Assembly: GCA_039566865.1 (NCBI GenBank)
Contig: CM076943.1
Coordinates: forward strand, 40,928,663-40,992,662
Source of the DNA: Aurelia coerulea
Taxonomy: Eukaryota; Cnidaria; Scyphozoa; Semaeostomeae; Ulmaridae
Length of the DNA stretch: 64,000 nt
Reading direction: 5' to 3'
Numbering within the stretch: position 1 is the stretch's first letter; the number at the start of each line of letters is the position of its first letter. Position numbers and translations under genes: made by a program. Positions 10,980-21,661 of this stretch are shown one piece after another. Under the pieces are notes generated by a model that was not told the DNA's origin, searched no databases, and worked only from the letters and a program-made list of their open reading frames with translations.

Positions 10980-12655
10980 AGCATATGATTCAAATCTTTC
11001 AATAGGACACAGGGAAACCCGCAAATCTTCCAATTTCACGCTTATAAGCCAATGATATCGTTGTATTCCGATCACATGACTGAAAATAAGGCTTTCAAGA
11101 TAAGTTTTCGAGTACCTTCACGAAAATAAAAATGGATATTCGAGTAATAAAGATACAGAGCTGGTTTTACCACGAGTCGATTCGAGAGGCCTCACTCCAC
11201 ATTTGTTTTTCTGCATATGGTTAAAATCTCGTCAGGGATCGGCGTTACATCGAATTTCATTCCTTCGAAAATTGGCCTATGTTCAAGAATTCTTCAGGAA
11301 CGTTACAAATATGATATAGCTTTCAAAATTTCACAGGTTACGTGAATTATGTCCAGGAATAACATGAAAATATTTGTTTGTGTGATTTTCAGAAATCCTA
11401 GACGAATTAAAGCTATTTGCTGCGACGAAAGCTAATGGGCCTACCTTCACCCGCAGCAAAATCCCAGTAATCGGCATTAAATCACTCTTTTTCGCAATAA
11501 TAACCAGCGGATACATTAACGAATAACTTCACCACAAATCCAGTTTCTTTCCAACATTTTATCATCGATAATTTCGATAAAATGTGACAAGACTTTACAG
11601 CCTCTGCAGCAAACCGTCCAACTACCGTCGATTCAAAGTTTTCTTGCTGCAAACACCAGGAAAGCTTGCATAAAACAAAAGGTTGTGCAAGGCTCAGGTC
11701 TCCCATATGACACAGCAAATTGTTACCTTTGATATTAGATTATACACCTTTGAGAATAGATTGCAGGGGAAATTTCTTTAGACAAATTATGTACTAATCC
11801 GATGTGACAAAGAAATTTGCAATCTTTGAGAAATGTTTTAATTTTTCTTTATTTTGCAACGTTAGAATGTCTCCAGGAGTGTGCAATCTATTCTCAAAGG
11901 TGTCATTTTGCTGTGTCATATGGGAGACCTAAGTCTTGCAAAACCTTTTGATTTATGACGTCTTGCAAGACTTCCAACGTGTTTGCAACAAGAAAACTTT
12001 GAATCGACGGTAGTTGGACGGTTTGCTGCAGAGGCTGTAAAGTCTTGTCACATTTCATCGAAATTATCGATGATAGAATGGTGGAAAGAAATTGGATTTG
12101 TGGTGAAGTTATTCGTTAATGTATCCGCTGGTTATTATTGCGAAAAAGAGTGATTTAATGCCGATTACTGGGATTTTGCTGCGGGTGAAGGTAGGCCCAT
12201 TAGCTTTCTTCGCAGAAAATAGCTTTAATTCGTCTACGATTTTCGAAAATCACACAAACAAATATTTTCATGTTATTCCTGGACATAATTCACGTAACAT
12301 GTGAAATTTTGAAAGCTATATCTTATTTGTAGCGTTCCTGAAGAATTCTTGAACATAGGCCAATTTTCGAAGGAATGAAATTCGATGTAACGCCGATCTC
12401 TGACGAGATTTTAACCAAATGCAGAAAAACAAATGTGGAGTGAGGCCTCTCGAATCGATTCGTGGTAAAACCAGCTCTGTATCTTTATTACTCGAATATC
12501 CATTTTTATTTTCGTGAAGGTACTCGAAAATTTATCTCGAAGGCCTTATTTTCAGTCATGTGATCGGAATACGACGAAATCATTGGCTTATAAGCGTGAA
12601 ATTGGAAGATTTGCGGGTTTCCCTGTGCCCTATTGAAAGATTTGACTCATATGCT
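10980..12655. mobile_element. MULE-like 1.68-kb palindromic element, 9-bp TSD
   Basis: Arms of roughly 780 bp are inverted around a ~120-bp loop (near 11768-11885). Termini AGCATATGATTCAAATCTTT and a slightly diverged complement are flanked by CGCATATTG at 10971-10979 and 12656-12664. The first bases (AGCATA, then CAAATCTTT) resemble the 7044-7568 element, which also makes 9-bp duplications. It is inserted upstream of the 2A motif in the LINE ORF. Frames within the arms are mirror images, and no transposase is recognised. Confidence 0.9.
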
Positions 12656-13489
12656 CGCATATTGTGGATCAGAAAGTTGGCTAAGAAAGACAGGGCAAAG
12701 CAAATGGTGGCCTGAAAGTATAGAGATATTTTTGTAAAATTAAGAACAATATCCTGCAATTCATTCACTTTAAAAGAAGATGTATTAAACCAACATGTGT
12801 ACGGAGAGAAGTGGGAGAACAGTGCAGTGACCATGACAGCCAAGGGGAGTGTTACAACGGATGACCAATTGAAGAGGTACAAGTAGGCAATGCAATACCA
12901 CAAAGAGAACAAGAGCCCTGTGAATGAGCGATGAAAGCAAACCTTAGATATTAGTCGGAACTTGCAAAGAGCTATTCCTGCACGCCACTGGTCAATACCT
13001 ATGGGCATTTAACAGAGCTGTGATCTCCTTGGTCACTCGTATTTCTGCACATCTTCACAATAGGCTTCCTTGCACAGCGCTTGGGGGTACCGAAGTCTTT
13101 CAATGCACGAGACAAAAATAAATACATAAAAAAGTCATAATAAATACAACAAAGATCTAAGAAAAACAGATAAACAAACATGTTGCTGAAAAAGAATGTA
13201 TAACACTGATAATGCATAGGGCAAGTTTTGTTGCTGAATGCATGCAAAATTATCTTTTTCCAATTGGCTTTTGAAATTTTCATTGGAATTCGATCGACTC
13301 TGACTAGAAAGTAATAAAATTGTATGTCCTTTCATGGGAATTAAATTAAAAGGAGCATCTTCAAGGCTCTCATAAAATTTTCCATTGGGACCATGCAATC
13401 TTGAGATGCAATTCCTAAGAGATATGTTTTCAAAAATATATTTTTAGTTGAATAAAACCAACTGTAAACACAACTGGACTGTGTCCCTT

Positions 13490-13790
13490 TCTCCGCGCGC
13501 AAGAGATCTCCCTGCAGCGACGCGATTAACGAGTGTAAACTATAAAGCTGAATTCACACCTGACACGATTCCAACCGCACGACGCGGCAAGCGTGACAAA
13601 GCAAAGCCAATCCGACCCCACCACACCGCAGCGCCCCACCACCATCCGGAATGAGCCAAGAACGACGCCCAAGCGCCGCCACTGACTCACGCCAAACAAC
13701 GACGAAGCGCCGCAGCGAGACAAAGCCAGACCAACCCAACCTCACCGCGCGCGGCGCAACGCACAAACAAAACCGCATCAAGTGAGAACC
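13490..13790. other. GC-rich part of LINE leader, possibly another MITE
   Basis: The block is much richer in GC and CpG than its surroundings. Read on the minus strand it follows the LINE 5' end by ~40 nt and could contain the internal promoter. Its ends (TTCACACCTGACACG and TTCTCACTTGATGCG in inverted orientation) are weakly similar, so it may instead be an old MITE. Arg/His/Pro-rich frames in it are compositional. Confidence 0.4.
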
Positions 13791-13833
13791 AACCTTGAGG
13801 GTGAAAAAACTTGAAATAACGAAAATTTACTAA

Positions 13834-14039
13834 GTAAGGTACTTGAGTAATGTCTGAACATTGGAAAGGCTAACAAAAACCTTGTTCTGAAATATTCATG
13901 AGGGCACAGGTAGTGAACATGAAGATTGTTATGGAACCTCTAATAAACTCGTAAGAAACTTTGAGTAATCAAAATCTGATAATTTTAAGAAACTCTCAGT
14001 ACTTGCCCAAATTGTTACTTTCTTATAAAAAAATACGTG
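13834..14039. mobile_element. MITE family C, right half
   Basis: It starts with the LINE target duplication GTAAGGTACT, continues TTGAGTAATG as in uninterrupted family C copies, and ends ATAAAAAAATACGTG. It completes the half at 6110-6293. Confidence 0.88.
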
Positions 14040-14260
14040 AAGCTGGAGTAAGTCAATACTGGTTCAAGCACAAGAAAATTGCACCTTTGATGTTTGGACA
14101 CCCTTAATGAGTTTAATGGCCTTGTCATCTGTTATTGGAAGAATCATCAATTCTGTTTTTCCTGATTGCAACCAACAATTTGTTATGGGCTAAATTGTTG
14201 ACCAACGCTTTTCCCCTTCGATGTCGAAAAGTAAACAGAAATATGAAATTCGATTGCAGG
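14040..14260 (+). pseudogene. OTU-like domain relict, 3' part
   Basis: Beyond the split MITE a plus-strand frame reads NCTFDVWTPLMSLMALSSV, then IGRIINSVFPDCNQQF, ending at a TAA near 14192. In the transposase at 54.8 kb the equivalent is FLCELALASVIGRPIEAYYP, in the same order downstream of the GNC motif. One frameshift is needed relative to the sequence next to the MITE. Together with 5850-6107 it is one decayed OTU-like gene cut by nested insertions. Confidence 0.6.
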
Positions 14261-14533
14261 AAATCTAGCCTAGCTTTTCAATAAGACTTGGCAAAGTTGT
14301 AGATCAACTACCCAACTAAAGATGGAACGAAAAAGAATCGAAACTTTTTTGAGTAGTTTTAGAGGTAAATCCACTTTTCTGAAATCAGCGAAAAGATTTG
14401 AGCAAGGATTTGCGAAACCAGGGTTGACGGAAACATTGATTGCCATTGATACATCTTTCGAATGCCCAGATTATACTAGAAATGTGTTTTGCATTGTTAT
14501 CTAATGTCTGATCAGTTGATTTTTTTGGCAAGA

Positions 14534-14860
14534 TTACAATTTGTGTCTCCAAGGAGAACAATTCTTTATCCTCCTTGTCAAAGAGAGCAAGAGTTTTTCC
14601 AGCTTATCAAAGGAATCAACAGGGTCACTTGGTGGTCTGTACCAAGCAGCAACAAGGAAGGGCTTGCTTTTGGGAGGGGAAATTTCAACACAGAGTAGTT
14701 CTAGACCATGGGAAGGCACATCATCCCTCGGTGTCATTTTCATGCAGTCTCACACGTAAAGAGAGACACCACCACCATTACAGGTCCTGTAAGACGCTCC
14801 CGCAGATAACCCGAAATTTCAGTAAGCTCTTTTGGAATAGAAGCGTCAAGCTTCAAGTTT
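14534..14860 (-). pseudogene. LINE endonuclease fragment
   Basis: The minus strand encodes DASIPKELTEISGY, then in a shifted frame NGGGVSLYV followed by a stop, then GLELLCVEISPPKSKPFLVA with AWYRPPSD. These match the central part of an APE-type LINE endonuclease, where a VEI strand precedes the AxYRPP motif. At least one frameshift and one stop make it a fossil. Both ends are truncated. Confidence 0.75.
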
Positions 14861-14933
14861 AGCTACTGTACACCATTATACTAAGTTTCGTCCTCATGTC
14901 TGCAATATTGACGACTTTATTGAGGGAGGGAGG

Positions 14934-14994
14934 TAGCCTGTGTGCAGACTCAACTCCTCGAATACTTTCGAGGAGTTGAGTCTGCACGCAGGCT
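14934..14994. repeat. 61-bp perfect-stem palindrome
   Basis: GCAGACTCAACTCCTCGAA and its complement flank a four-base loop, with one mismatch in the outer stem. It is followed by a long G run (15000-15018). It could be a minimal foldback MITE. Confidence 0.8.
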
Positions 14995-15056
14995 TGGAGG
15001 GGGTGGGGGGGGGGGGGCACTACAAGGGTCTAATAAGCCCAGTATTAAGTAGAAGC

Positions 15057-15208
15057 TGGACTTGCTACAAGTCTCTCTCGCGGAAAAACGGGGGAGGGGG
15101 GAGGAAAAAATAGCGATTTTTTCGCCATCTCTCGCTTTCGCTATCCATCACTATTTTTTCCTCCCCCCCCCCCCCATTTTTCCGCGAGAGAGACTTGTAG
15201 CAAGTCCA
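15057..15208. mobile_element. 152-bp palindromic MITE, 9-bp TSD
   Basis: Termini TGGACTTGCTACAAGTCTCT and complement are flanked by AGTAGAAGC at 15048-15056 and 15209-15217. The stem runs through CTCTCGCGGAAAAA and a G/C run to a short centre. It cannot encode a protein. Confidence 0.88.
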
Positions 15209-15278
15209 AGTAGAAGCCCATAAAGCCCATTGAGTTTATATACACTTTGAAGGTTGCCTTAATATTATATTCTCTTAC

Positions 15279-15413
15279 CTGAAGAATTCAAACCATTCCA
15301 AGGGTATCCAAAAATACAATTAGGTTTGAATGAGCCATCGCTGTTTGCGCAGACAAATCGAGCACGCGATGGACCACTGCAATTATGAGGACCAAATGTA
15401 CATTCATGGACAT
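15279..15413 (-). CDS. EGF-like exon (degenerate, four cysteines)
   Basis: Acceptor CTTTCTAG precedes 15413 and donor CAG|GTAAGAG follows 15279. The 135-nt symmetric phase-1 exon reads VHECTFGPHNC, then FVCANSDGSFKPNCIFGYPW and NGLNSSG. Spacing of the first four cysteines and the D-G-S-F turn are those of a calcium-binding EGF module, but the last two cysteines are missing. The tail resembles the exon at 17757-17873, which also lacks the final cysteine. Probably part of a secreted EGF-repeat protein. Confidence 0.75.
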
Positions 15414-16873
15414 CTAGAAAGAGAATGAATGTATCCTATGTATGGCCATAGACATGACTTTGCTGTTTTGAGGACAGAGTGAGTTAAGGAGAGATTTTCG
15501 TTTGCCTAATCACAAGTTAATGAATCCTCCGAACATTTTCTCGAAGGTCGTTGAATGCAGAAAGATATATGTATAAAATACTGAGTAATTAAACGTCTGA
15601 ACTGCTTTTGAACATTCCCTGGACATATTGAAATCTCCCCTTCTATAAGTAAGTTTCTATCATTGAAAATCTTTCAGCATAGAAGACAATCTTAGGATTT
15701 TAGTTATTTTCCTTCCATTTGGAAAATTAATAGAACCTTAGGATGACCTCGCAGAATTTAACAAAATTAATGTCTTTCCAAAGATATCATTTCCACTGTA
15801 ATTTACTTATTTTAGTTCGGGATAGTAATTAACTGAACAAGCACTTCATTTTCGCAGCTTCCCCAATGTCACAATGCTTTTGATTTGTTTTGGGTTTCCA
15901 AGCCAATAATTTGCAAACACTTTGATTGCTAAAATAGAGGGACAGCGCCATAGATGGTAGGTGCGATAAGATAAATAAATTCAACAAGGTACTGCAAAGG
16001 CGTTGCTATGAATTTAGGGTAGGTCAAAATGACGCCATGCCAAAGATAAGGCCTTTCAGACCGACTTGCATTTGTGCTGAAAATTTTCGAAGATAAGCAA
16101 GTGGACAGTCGTTACATATAAGTTCAGCTTTGAGAAAGAGTTTATGATCATTGTTATCGTGATTTATCCATATTCCAAGCGCATTCCCTTATTTGAAAGT
16201 TAATTTTGTTTTGAATCCTGACCATTTAAGGCGCAGCCCTTCTAGTTGCAATTGAGTCTGCTTTCATAGAAATCCCTGTTCTCTAGAAACTGTTTTCGCC
16301 AAATCTTCAGCTTTCTCCATTACCCCGTTTTACACAAGAGGGCTTCACATGAAAACGAAAAGAACTTTGTATTAATGCTTTTTTCAAACAAATGAAAATG
16401 ATATGCTGAATTTGAAATGTGCCATTGATTTGGCAAAATTGAAGTAATGGCGTCAAGGTTTTTAACTAACCCCGTTTTTAGTGTTTCGGTTGAAAACGGC
16501 TTGCTTTCTTACGAAACGGAATTTGTTTTTCATTATGCTCCGTTTTTGTTAGAAAAAAGTAACGGAATATGTGGCGTTAGAACAAATGAGGATCCTTCCC
16601 CATACAGTATAGCGTGGCAGTGTTCAAGTGGAGAACAAGTTACCATATGTATGAGGAGAAGCACACAAAAAACAAAATTTTGTTGAAAACATTAATTGGT
16701 TCTTTTGAGAAATTGGACAAAATGTTGTGTTTTTCATGCATTTCCCCTCAAAATCTTCAAAACTAATAACTACGCTGTACATTGACATGAACAAGTCTTA
16801 CCAAGCATTGCTTTTGGCCATAAGGTGACAGCTTGCACTCAAAATCCACCACTTTTTGGGAATAGGACTAATG
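15414..16873. other. Presumed intron, unassigned
   Basis: No repeat ends or exons recognised. A 79-codon ATG frame at 16447-16686 (plus) has no known domain and no supporting context. Confidence 0.4.
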
Positions 16874-17717
16874 TTAACCCTATCTAAACTAGACCCCCCC
16901 CCCTAGTGCATTTTTCCACACAGCTCGTTGAGTATCTCCAGAATAGTCTAGTTTTTTTGTGACTTTTAGTTTCTATCTAGGCGACATCCTTTCATTTCAA
17001 TTTCAAAAATTTTTGACACTGATTCAGGGGGTCAACACATAGCGTTAAATTGATTGCTCCGCAAGATGAATATATTTTAAATCATAATTTTTGAACCACT
17101 GGCTCTATGACAATGAAACAAAAATTTCTGAACTTGTTTTGAAACAGGCTTTCATTTGATATATGATATTGGATGACGTTATCAATAAATGGTTTCTGCG
17201 TATGGGTACTGACAAAAAACCATGTTAGGCTTCATTTTGCGAAAAATTACTAATATCATATGAATCAGCAGATCCCGTTGTGTATATTTAGCATTTTTTG
17301 CTATTTTTAAAGCAATTTATAATGAATTTTAGACAAAGATCACCCTTTTTGCGTACAAAATAAACAAATGTTAACATCAGCAAAAACATTAGTGTTACAG
17401 AGCAAAAATTTCAGAAATTACAAGGATATAGTCCTCCTATGTTTCAAATCTCATATCAATATGTTTTATCGATTTGGAGATACAATGCAACAAAGTCCAG
17501 GTGGTTTTAAACCCAAATTAGCGACATTTGCTGACGTCAGCATTTCACCACGTGACTTTAACAAACCAATCTACGTCATCTTGCTTGCCTTATCGTGTTT
17601 GTTACTTGTGCCAAGTTTCAAGTCTCTAGCACTTATAGTTCTGAGAATAAGAGGGGGGCACTTTGCACCCCTCTAGTCTCCCCAAAGTTTCAAAAAGCCT
17701 TGTCTGGATACGGTTAA
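16874..17717. mobile_element. piggyBac-like TTAA-flanked element, ~844 bp
   Basis: It starts TTAACCCTATCTAAACTAG followed by a C run. GGGGGGCACTTTGCACCCCT lies near the right end and TTAA at 17714-17717. The right terminus is diverged (GGATACGG instead of AGGG). Composition and the subterminal G/C hairpin match the 46786-47665 element. A 102-codon plus-strand frame (17368-17676) is unrecognised. Confidence 0.6.
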
Positions 17718-17756
17718 AGCACTTACATTGAAAAATTAGCATTGAATTCAATTTAC

Positions 17757-17873
17757 CTGAATAAATACTGTTATCCCAAAAGAATCCAGAAATACAGTCA
17801 CATCTTAATGATTTGTCGCAGTTTGTGCAGATTGATTTTTCACGACATTCAGTAGAAATATGGGTGCAATTAT
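17757..17873 (-). CDS. EGF-like exon (variant)
   Basis: Acceptor TTCTTTTTGCAG precedes 17873 and donor CAG|GTAAAT follows 17757. The 117-nt symmetric phase-1 exon encodes DNCTHISTECREKSICTNC and DKSLRCDCISGFFWDNSIYS. Six cysteines are present, but one is extra between the third and fourth positions and the usual last cysteine is absent. An upstream piggyBac-like element ends 40 bp from the exon. Confidence 0.72.
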
Positions 17874-18465
17874 CTGCAAAAAGAATGAATATCATTAATT
17901 TGTAGCAGGTAGAAATGGTGTACCGTGACCCTTTTTTGCGATATGGCAAATTCAGTTTAACAAAGTCAATATAGCTTCAGCAACATATAATGAAGCAGCA
18001 ACAAAGTGTATAAGTATAACGAAGCAGCATTCCGTAATGGAACGTAATAGACCGGGCTGTACTGGCTCTAGGTACCACTTTTCGGCGGAGAAATTGAAAC
18101 TTTATTTCTTGAAATAGCCATATGCATTGGTATAACGAAATCCATTGTAAACGGGAAGTTTATAATGATCTTTGTCATCTTGCGCGAAACGCGTCAATTA
18201 CCACGTGGTACTTAGGCCCAACGTGCGGTTTTTTCAAATTTCTCTCCTTACATATACAACGAATGCACTTGGATCCTTTTGTGTCATTTCTTGACTGAAG
18301 GAACGTTCATCGCATAAAACTAACGCAATTAACCCAAAATATATCAACATTTACCGTATCTATGTCCTAATTTGAGCTGATGGCGTTATTTTTATATGAA
18401 GTTATCATCGCAATACGGAATATTTCGCAACTGATGATGCTGACGTTTTCGTATCGAATCGTTTG

Positions 18466-19000
18466 TTGATCACAAAAGCACAAGAAATTGAATGCATCAT
18501 GCTTGTGGACACCTGGAAATCCCGGACAAATGCGAAAAAATGGACAGGCTATTTCCTTTATCTATGCAAACATCTTCAATATATTTATAGCACAGTATCA
18601 GGATGTCATCAAGAGAAGTACTTGCCAAGTCATTAAGGAAAGCACTTTCAAGGGAAAATTAGGTGAAAAGTCACGTTTCTGAACGCGTTTTACCGGTATC
18701 TTATGCAAATGCAGTGTTTCATTCATTTGGCAGTGCAAGGTAACGATTTGGAGATGTGATGCCTTTGCTAGATGTTCCATTTGCCATCATATCTTGCACC
18801 AGGATATAAACTAAGTCGACTACAATTTAATTCCTACCAGGTACTGGACAATCTTCTCAACCAAATTCATATATATGTATGCACGTCATATGTATGTACG
18901 CATGTATGTATTTATGTATGTACGTATGGTACATCTGTCTATATCAGCTTTATTTGGTAGGCGATCAACGAAAATAATTGGAGTGACCTTGGAATAGATA
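18466..19000. repeat. Diverged intronic duplicate of 45295-46440
   Basis: Blocks such as ACACCTGGAAAT, ATTTCCTTTATCTATGC, CAAGGTAACGATTTG and the TATGTATGTA microsatellite recur in the same order near 45.3-46.4 kb. The copy here is uninterrupted and shows the empty site of the 45540-46178 insertion. No coding is supported. Confidence 0.75.
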
Positions 19001-19185
19001 AAAGACAGAAACACGTTTTAGCAATGTCTCTCCTTGTAAAAACCAAGGCAAGCATCTTCGATACGACAATGTCCCTGTCTTATGTAACTTTTTAAATGCC
19101 GTCTATTATTTGAAAATATTGATAATCATTCAATGATTTATGCAATATGTTTCAGGAGGATCAAAATTTTTTCTGACTGCATATA

Positions 19186-19380
19186 CCGGGTGTCCCAAAA
19201 AAAAGGTAACAGATTTGATTGGGGCTAGCGATAAGAATTTAAGTTGAATCGATCCCTGATAAATTTTGAAGTACTCTTAGATAGTTAACTTGAAGATTAA
19301 TACCTTATTTGTTGATATTGGTGCATCAAGAGTTGGAATATTAATCTTGAAAGTCCAAATTTGCGTCCAACTCCAAACCA
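19186..19380. mobile_element. One end of a GGGTGTCCC-terminated element
   Basis: It starts CCGGGTGTCCCAAAAAAAAG and continues with sequence found inverted at 44440-44610. No matching right end was found before 20388. Sequence from 19381 to 20388 is unassigned. Confidence 0.55.
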
Positions 19381-20388
19381 GAGCTTTCGGGTTTGGCCTA
19401 AGCTGTTAACTCGCTGGGCTGTGGAATCTCCTCGATCATAGCCAAGTACAAACAAGAAACCTCGTGCTTAGGAACACATTTTGGTGGAAATCTGACTCTG
19501 AACTTTACAATCAGATTCAAGAATTTAGCCCCGAAGAGACCCCTTTCTTGATTCTACAAAAACTTTAAATTACACCTGCCTGAGAAAAGTTATTCATCAG
19601 CGAAATAAGTCCCGTAGGCTTTAACACATAGACTACTTTGCAATCTTCATTGCTTGAATGATATGTTTTTTGCATCATCTCTCACAAAATTATTACGAAA
19701 CAAGCAATCGTATATGCCCAAGGGAACATAAAAAATGCTCATTCGTGCTTGTGGCTCGGTATACTTTTGTAAATGCATTTTGACTGGAGAAATATTCCTT
19801 GGTGACTATATTCATTAATTTGTTTGTTAGTTTTCAGTTTTTACGTTCTTTTCAAATGGGTACCCAAAGGACCGATCCTTGTCCAAAAATGTCTTTGACT
19901 GAGGAGATTCCCCTAACCAGCGCGTTAGCAGTTTAGGCCAAAACCCAAAAGCTCTGGTTTGTAAATGATGCGTGTATCTTAGTGGCCACTATATATATGA
20001 CCTTAAAATACTGTAACCTGAATCTTGAACGCAAAATCTAAGAGCCATCCTTTTCGTTTCTAATGATCGTTGACTTTGAGCTTCAGCCAGTTATGCGATG
20101 AAGTGAAATACTAATTTTGCTATGTAATTCGCAGTTGCAGCTTTCTTCTGTACATTTTCATCTCAAGGGAAGGTAAGCGGTTAAGCACTTTGCCGGGTTT
20201 TGAGATCTGAACTTTGAGGTCTACAAGCAAAAAGCGGAGAAGCGGAAACCGGAAATGCTTTGTTGTTCAAGGACGGGGGTACGGGAGAAATAAAGTTTGC
20301 GTGCTATGTGAAAGGTCATGCATGTTTGTGTGGCAATGAATAAATGTGCAGCTTTTCTCAATCGCAATTTCACACAGGATGACATGCG

Positions 20389-20562
20389 CATAGGCGTAGG
20401 AGATAGGGGGCTAGGGGGGCTGCAGCCCCCCCAACGTCAGAAAAATTTGCAAAAATCAGCCACAATCGGGCAGAAATCCGCCTCAATTCGGGCAAAATTT
20501 TCTCAAACAATGGATTTTTTGTCGGGCAGCCCCCCCAAATTTTATCTTCCCCTACGCCGATG
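20389..20562. mobile_element. 174-bp MITE, TIR CATAGGCGTAGG, 8-bp TSD
   Basis: CATAGGCGTAGGAGATAGGG is mirrored by CCCCTACGCCGATG, flanked by GACATGCG at 20381-20388 and 20563-20570. Subterminal G and C runs pair with each other. Same family as 59862-60036. Confidence 0.88.
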
Positions 20563-20650
20563 GACATGCGAGAAATAAAAATTCTTCTCATACAAATCAA
20601 ATAACTCCGGTACTCGACAATCATAATTATTTAGACAACTTTTTAACAAG

Positions 20651-21021
20651 TAACTTTTTGGTAAGAAACTAAGAATTAAGGCCAGTACTGAAAGTTTCTT
20701 GAAATTATCGGATTTTTAGTACTCAGAGCTTTGTACGAGTTTCTTAGAGGCTCCATGTTAATCTTCATGTTTACTATCTATGAACTCGTGAACATTTCAA
20801 AAAAAAGTTTTTTAAGCATTATCAATGTTTGGATCTTATTCAAGTAATATGATACAGAGGGAAACAAGTGAAAGTAAAGTAAAAATATGTCGATGGTTTG
20901 CCGTATCAAAATAGATAGTTTCGTAACTTACACTTTCCCAGTACTAGAGTTTCTCAATTGTTTGCCAATCTAAGACTTAAGTTTCTTATGGGCAGTTTCT
21001 TTCTTATATAAATAATACGTG
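20651..21021. mobile_element. MITE family C copy
   Basis: Reverse orientation relative to the 33.6-kb copy. It contains GTAAGAAACTAAGAATTAAG, GGCCAGTACTGAAAG, GTGAACATTT and the terminal AATAATACGTG. The left end is slightly truncated. Confidence 0.8.
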
Positions 21022-21241
21022 TCAGTACTTTCATAAAGAAATCGTGCATACTTCATGTCTATTTGTCCTCAGTATCAGTAATAGACCAGATCCCGTTGGA
21101 AACCTTTTACTTTAATGACATTAGTCCGAAGTCAAGGAACTTTGTCACTATCAAGCCAGGAGTAATGTTTCTGATGGAGAAAAGATGAGGGCATAGTTTG
21201 TATGGCCTTCAATTTCCATCTCTCATTTTTGTTATGATCTA

Positions 21242-21659
21242 CACGTTTTTTTTATAAGAAATTTGGATCAGCATATAGTACTAAAAGTTTCTTAATTTCG
21301 CATGAAAATTTCGGTGTTTTAGTAGTAAAAGTTTCTTAATCAGTTTCTTATTTTTTGGGCCTAAAATTGCGGTATTGTTCGAAGTTGAGCCTTCTTCTCG
21401 AGAAAGGGCTTCCATTTTGCATTGACATTGTCATCAAGAAGAAGCCATGTACATCAAGGCAAAAATTTACCAATTTTGCAGTTAAAAGTCAAGAAAAGAC
21501 GAATGTACCTTTGTTAGAAAGACATAGAATAAGAGAGAGACAAAGAAATAAAGTGTTAGAGTTTCTTAACTGTTCTTGAGCGTAGTACTAGAGTTTCTTA
21601 ATTTTTTTGTCATCGTAGTACTAGTTTCTTATAAACCAGTTTCTTATAAAAAAAACGTG
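21242..21659. mobile_element. MITE family B copy, TA-flanked
   Basis: Nearly identical to 1970-2391. TA lies at 21240-21241 and 21660-21661. The right TA is shared with the next element, so one inserted at the other's edge. Confidence 0.88.
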
Positions 21660-21661
21660 TA

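Larger units (their letters stand above)
6580..13008 (-). pseudogene. LINE ORF: hydrophobic N-term, 2A, APE endonuclease, RT; split by three insertions
   Basis: Coding segments are 13008-12665, 10979-9000, 8557-7578 and 7043-6580. Discounting each insertion plus one copy of its duplication (1685, 442 and 534 nt) keeps one frame, about 1255 codons, with no other stop. The N-terminus has hydrophobic stretches that could span membranes, then LSGDIESNPGP, a 2A ribosome-skipping motif. The endonuclease follows (FHWNLNSI, VTGDFNCRSS, SLDEHCQ), then RT motifs NYRPISLLP, QSGFRPGDST, DLSKAFD, GVPQGSVLGP and FADDTSLF. The end has CACGTGKEDNEHFLLHC, a Cys/His motif found C-terminally in several LINE clades. 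The ATG at 13008 overlaps the end of a 94-codon frame (13283-12999). As it stands it cannot be translated whole. Confidence 0.88.
6294..13833 (-). mobile_element. Full-length LINE (non-LTR retrotransposon) with 10-bp TSD
   Basis: Bounded by direct repeats GTAAGGTACT at 6284-6293 and 13834-13843, inside a family C MITE whose uninterrupted copy at 33.6-34.0 kb shows the empty-site order. The 3' end is a poly-A tail (T run from 6294). Removing three later DNA insertions leaves about 4.9 kb: a 5' leader of ~825 nt with a GC-rich part at 13490-13790, the main ORF (13008 to 6580) and a 3' UTR of ~285 nt. Domain order (APE endonuclease, reverse transcriptase, C-terminal Cys/His) and the N-terminal 2A motif suggest the CR1/L2/Rex1 group. 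Clade placement is inference. Confidence 0.9.

Noticed and set aside
11331..12304. Identical 61-codon frames on opposite strands (MYPLVIIAKKSDLMPI)
   Set aside because: Mirror copies within the arms of the 10980-12655 palindrome; no evidence of expression.
13448..13781. Arg/His/Pro-rich and complementary frames
   Set aside because: Product of local GC-rich composition on both strands within the LINE leader.
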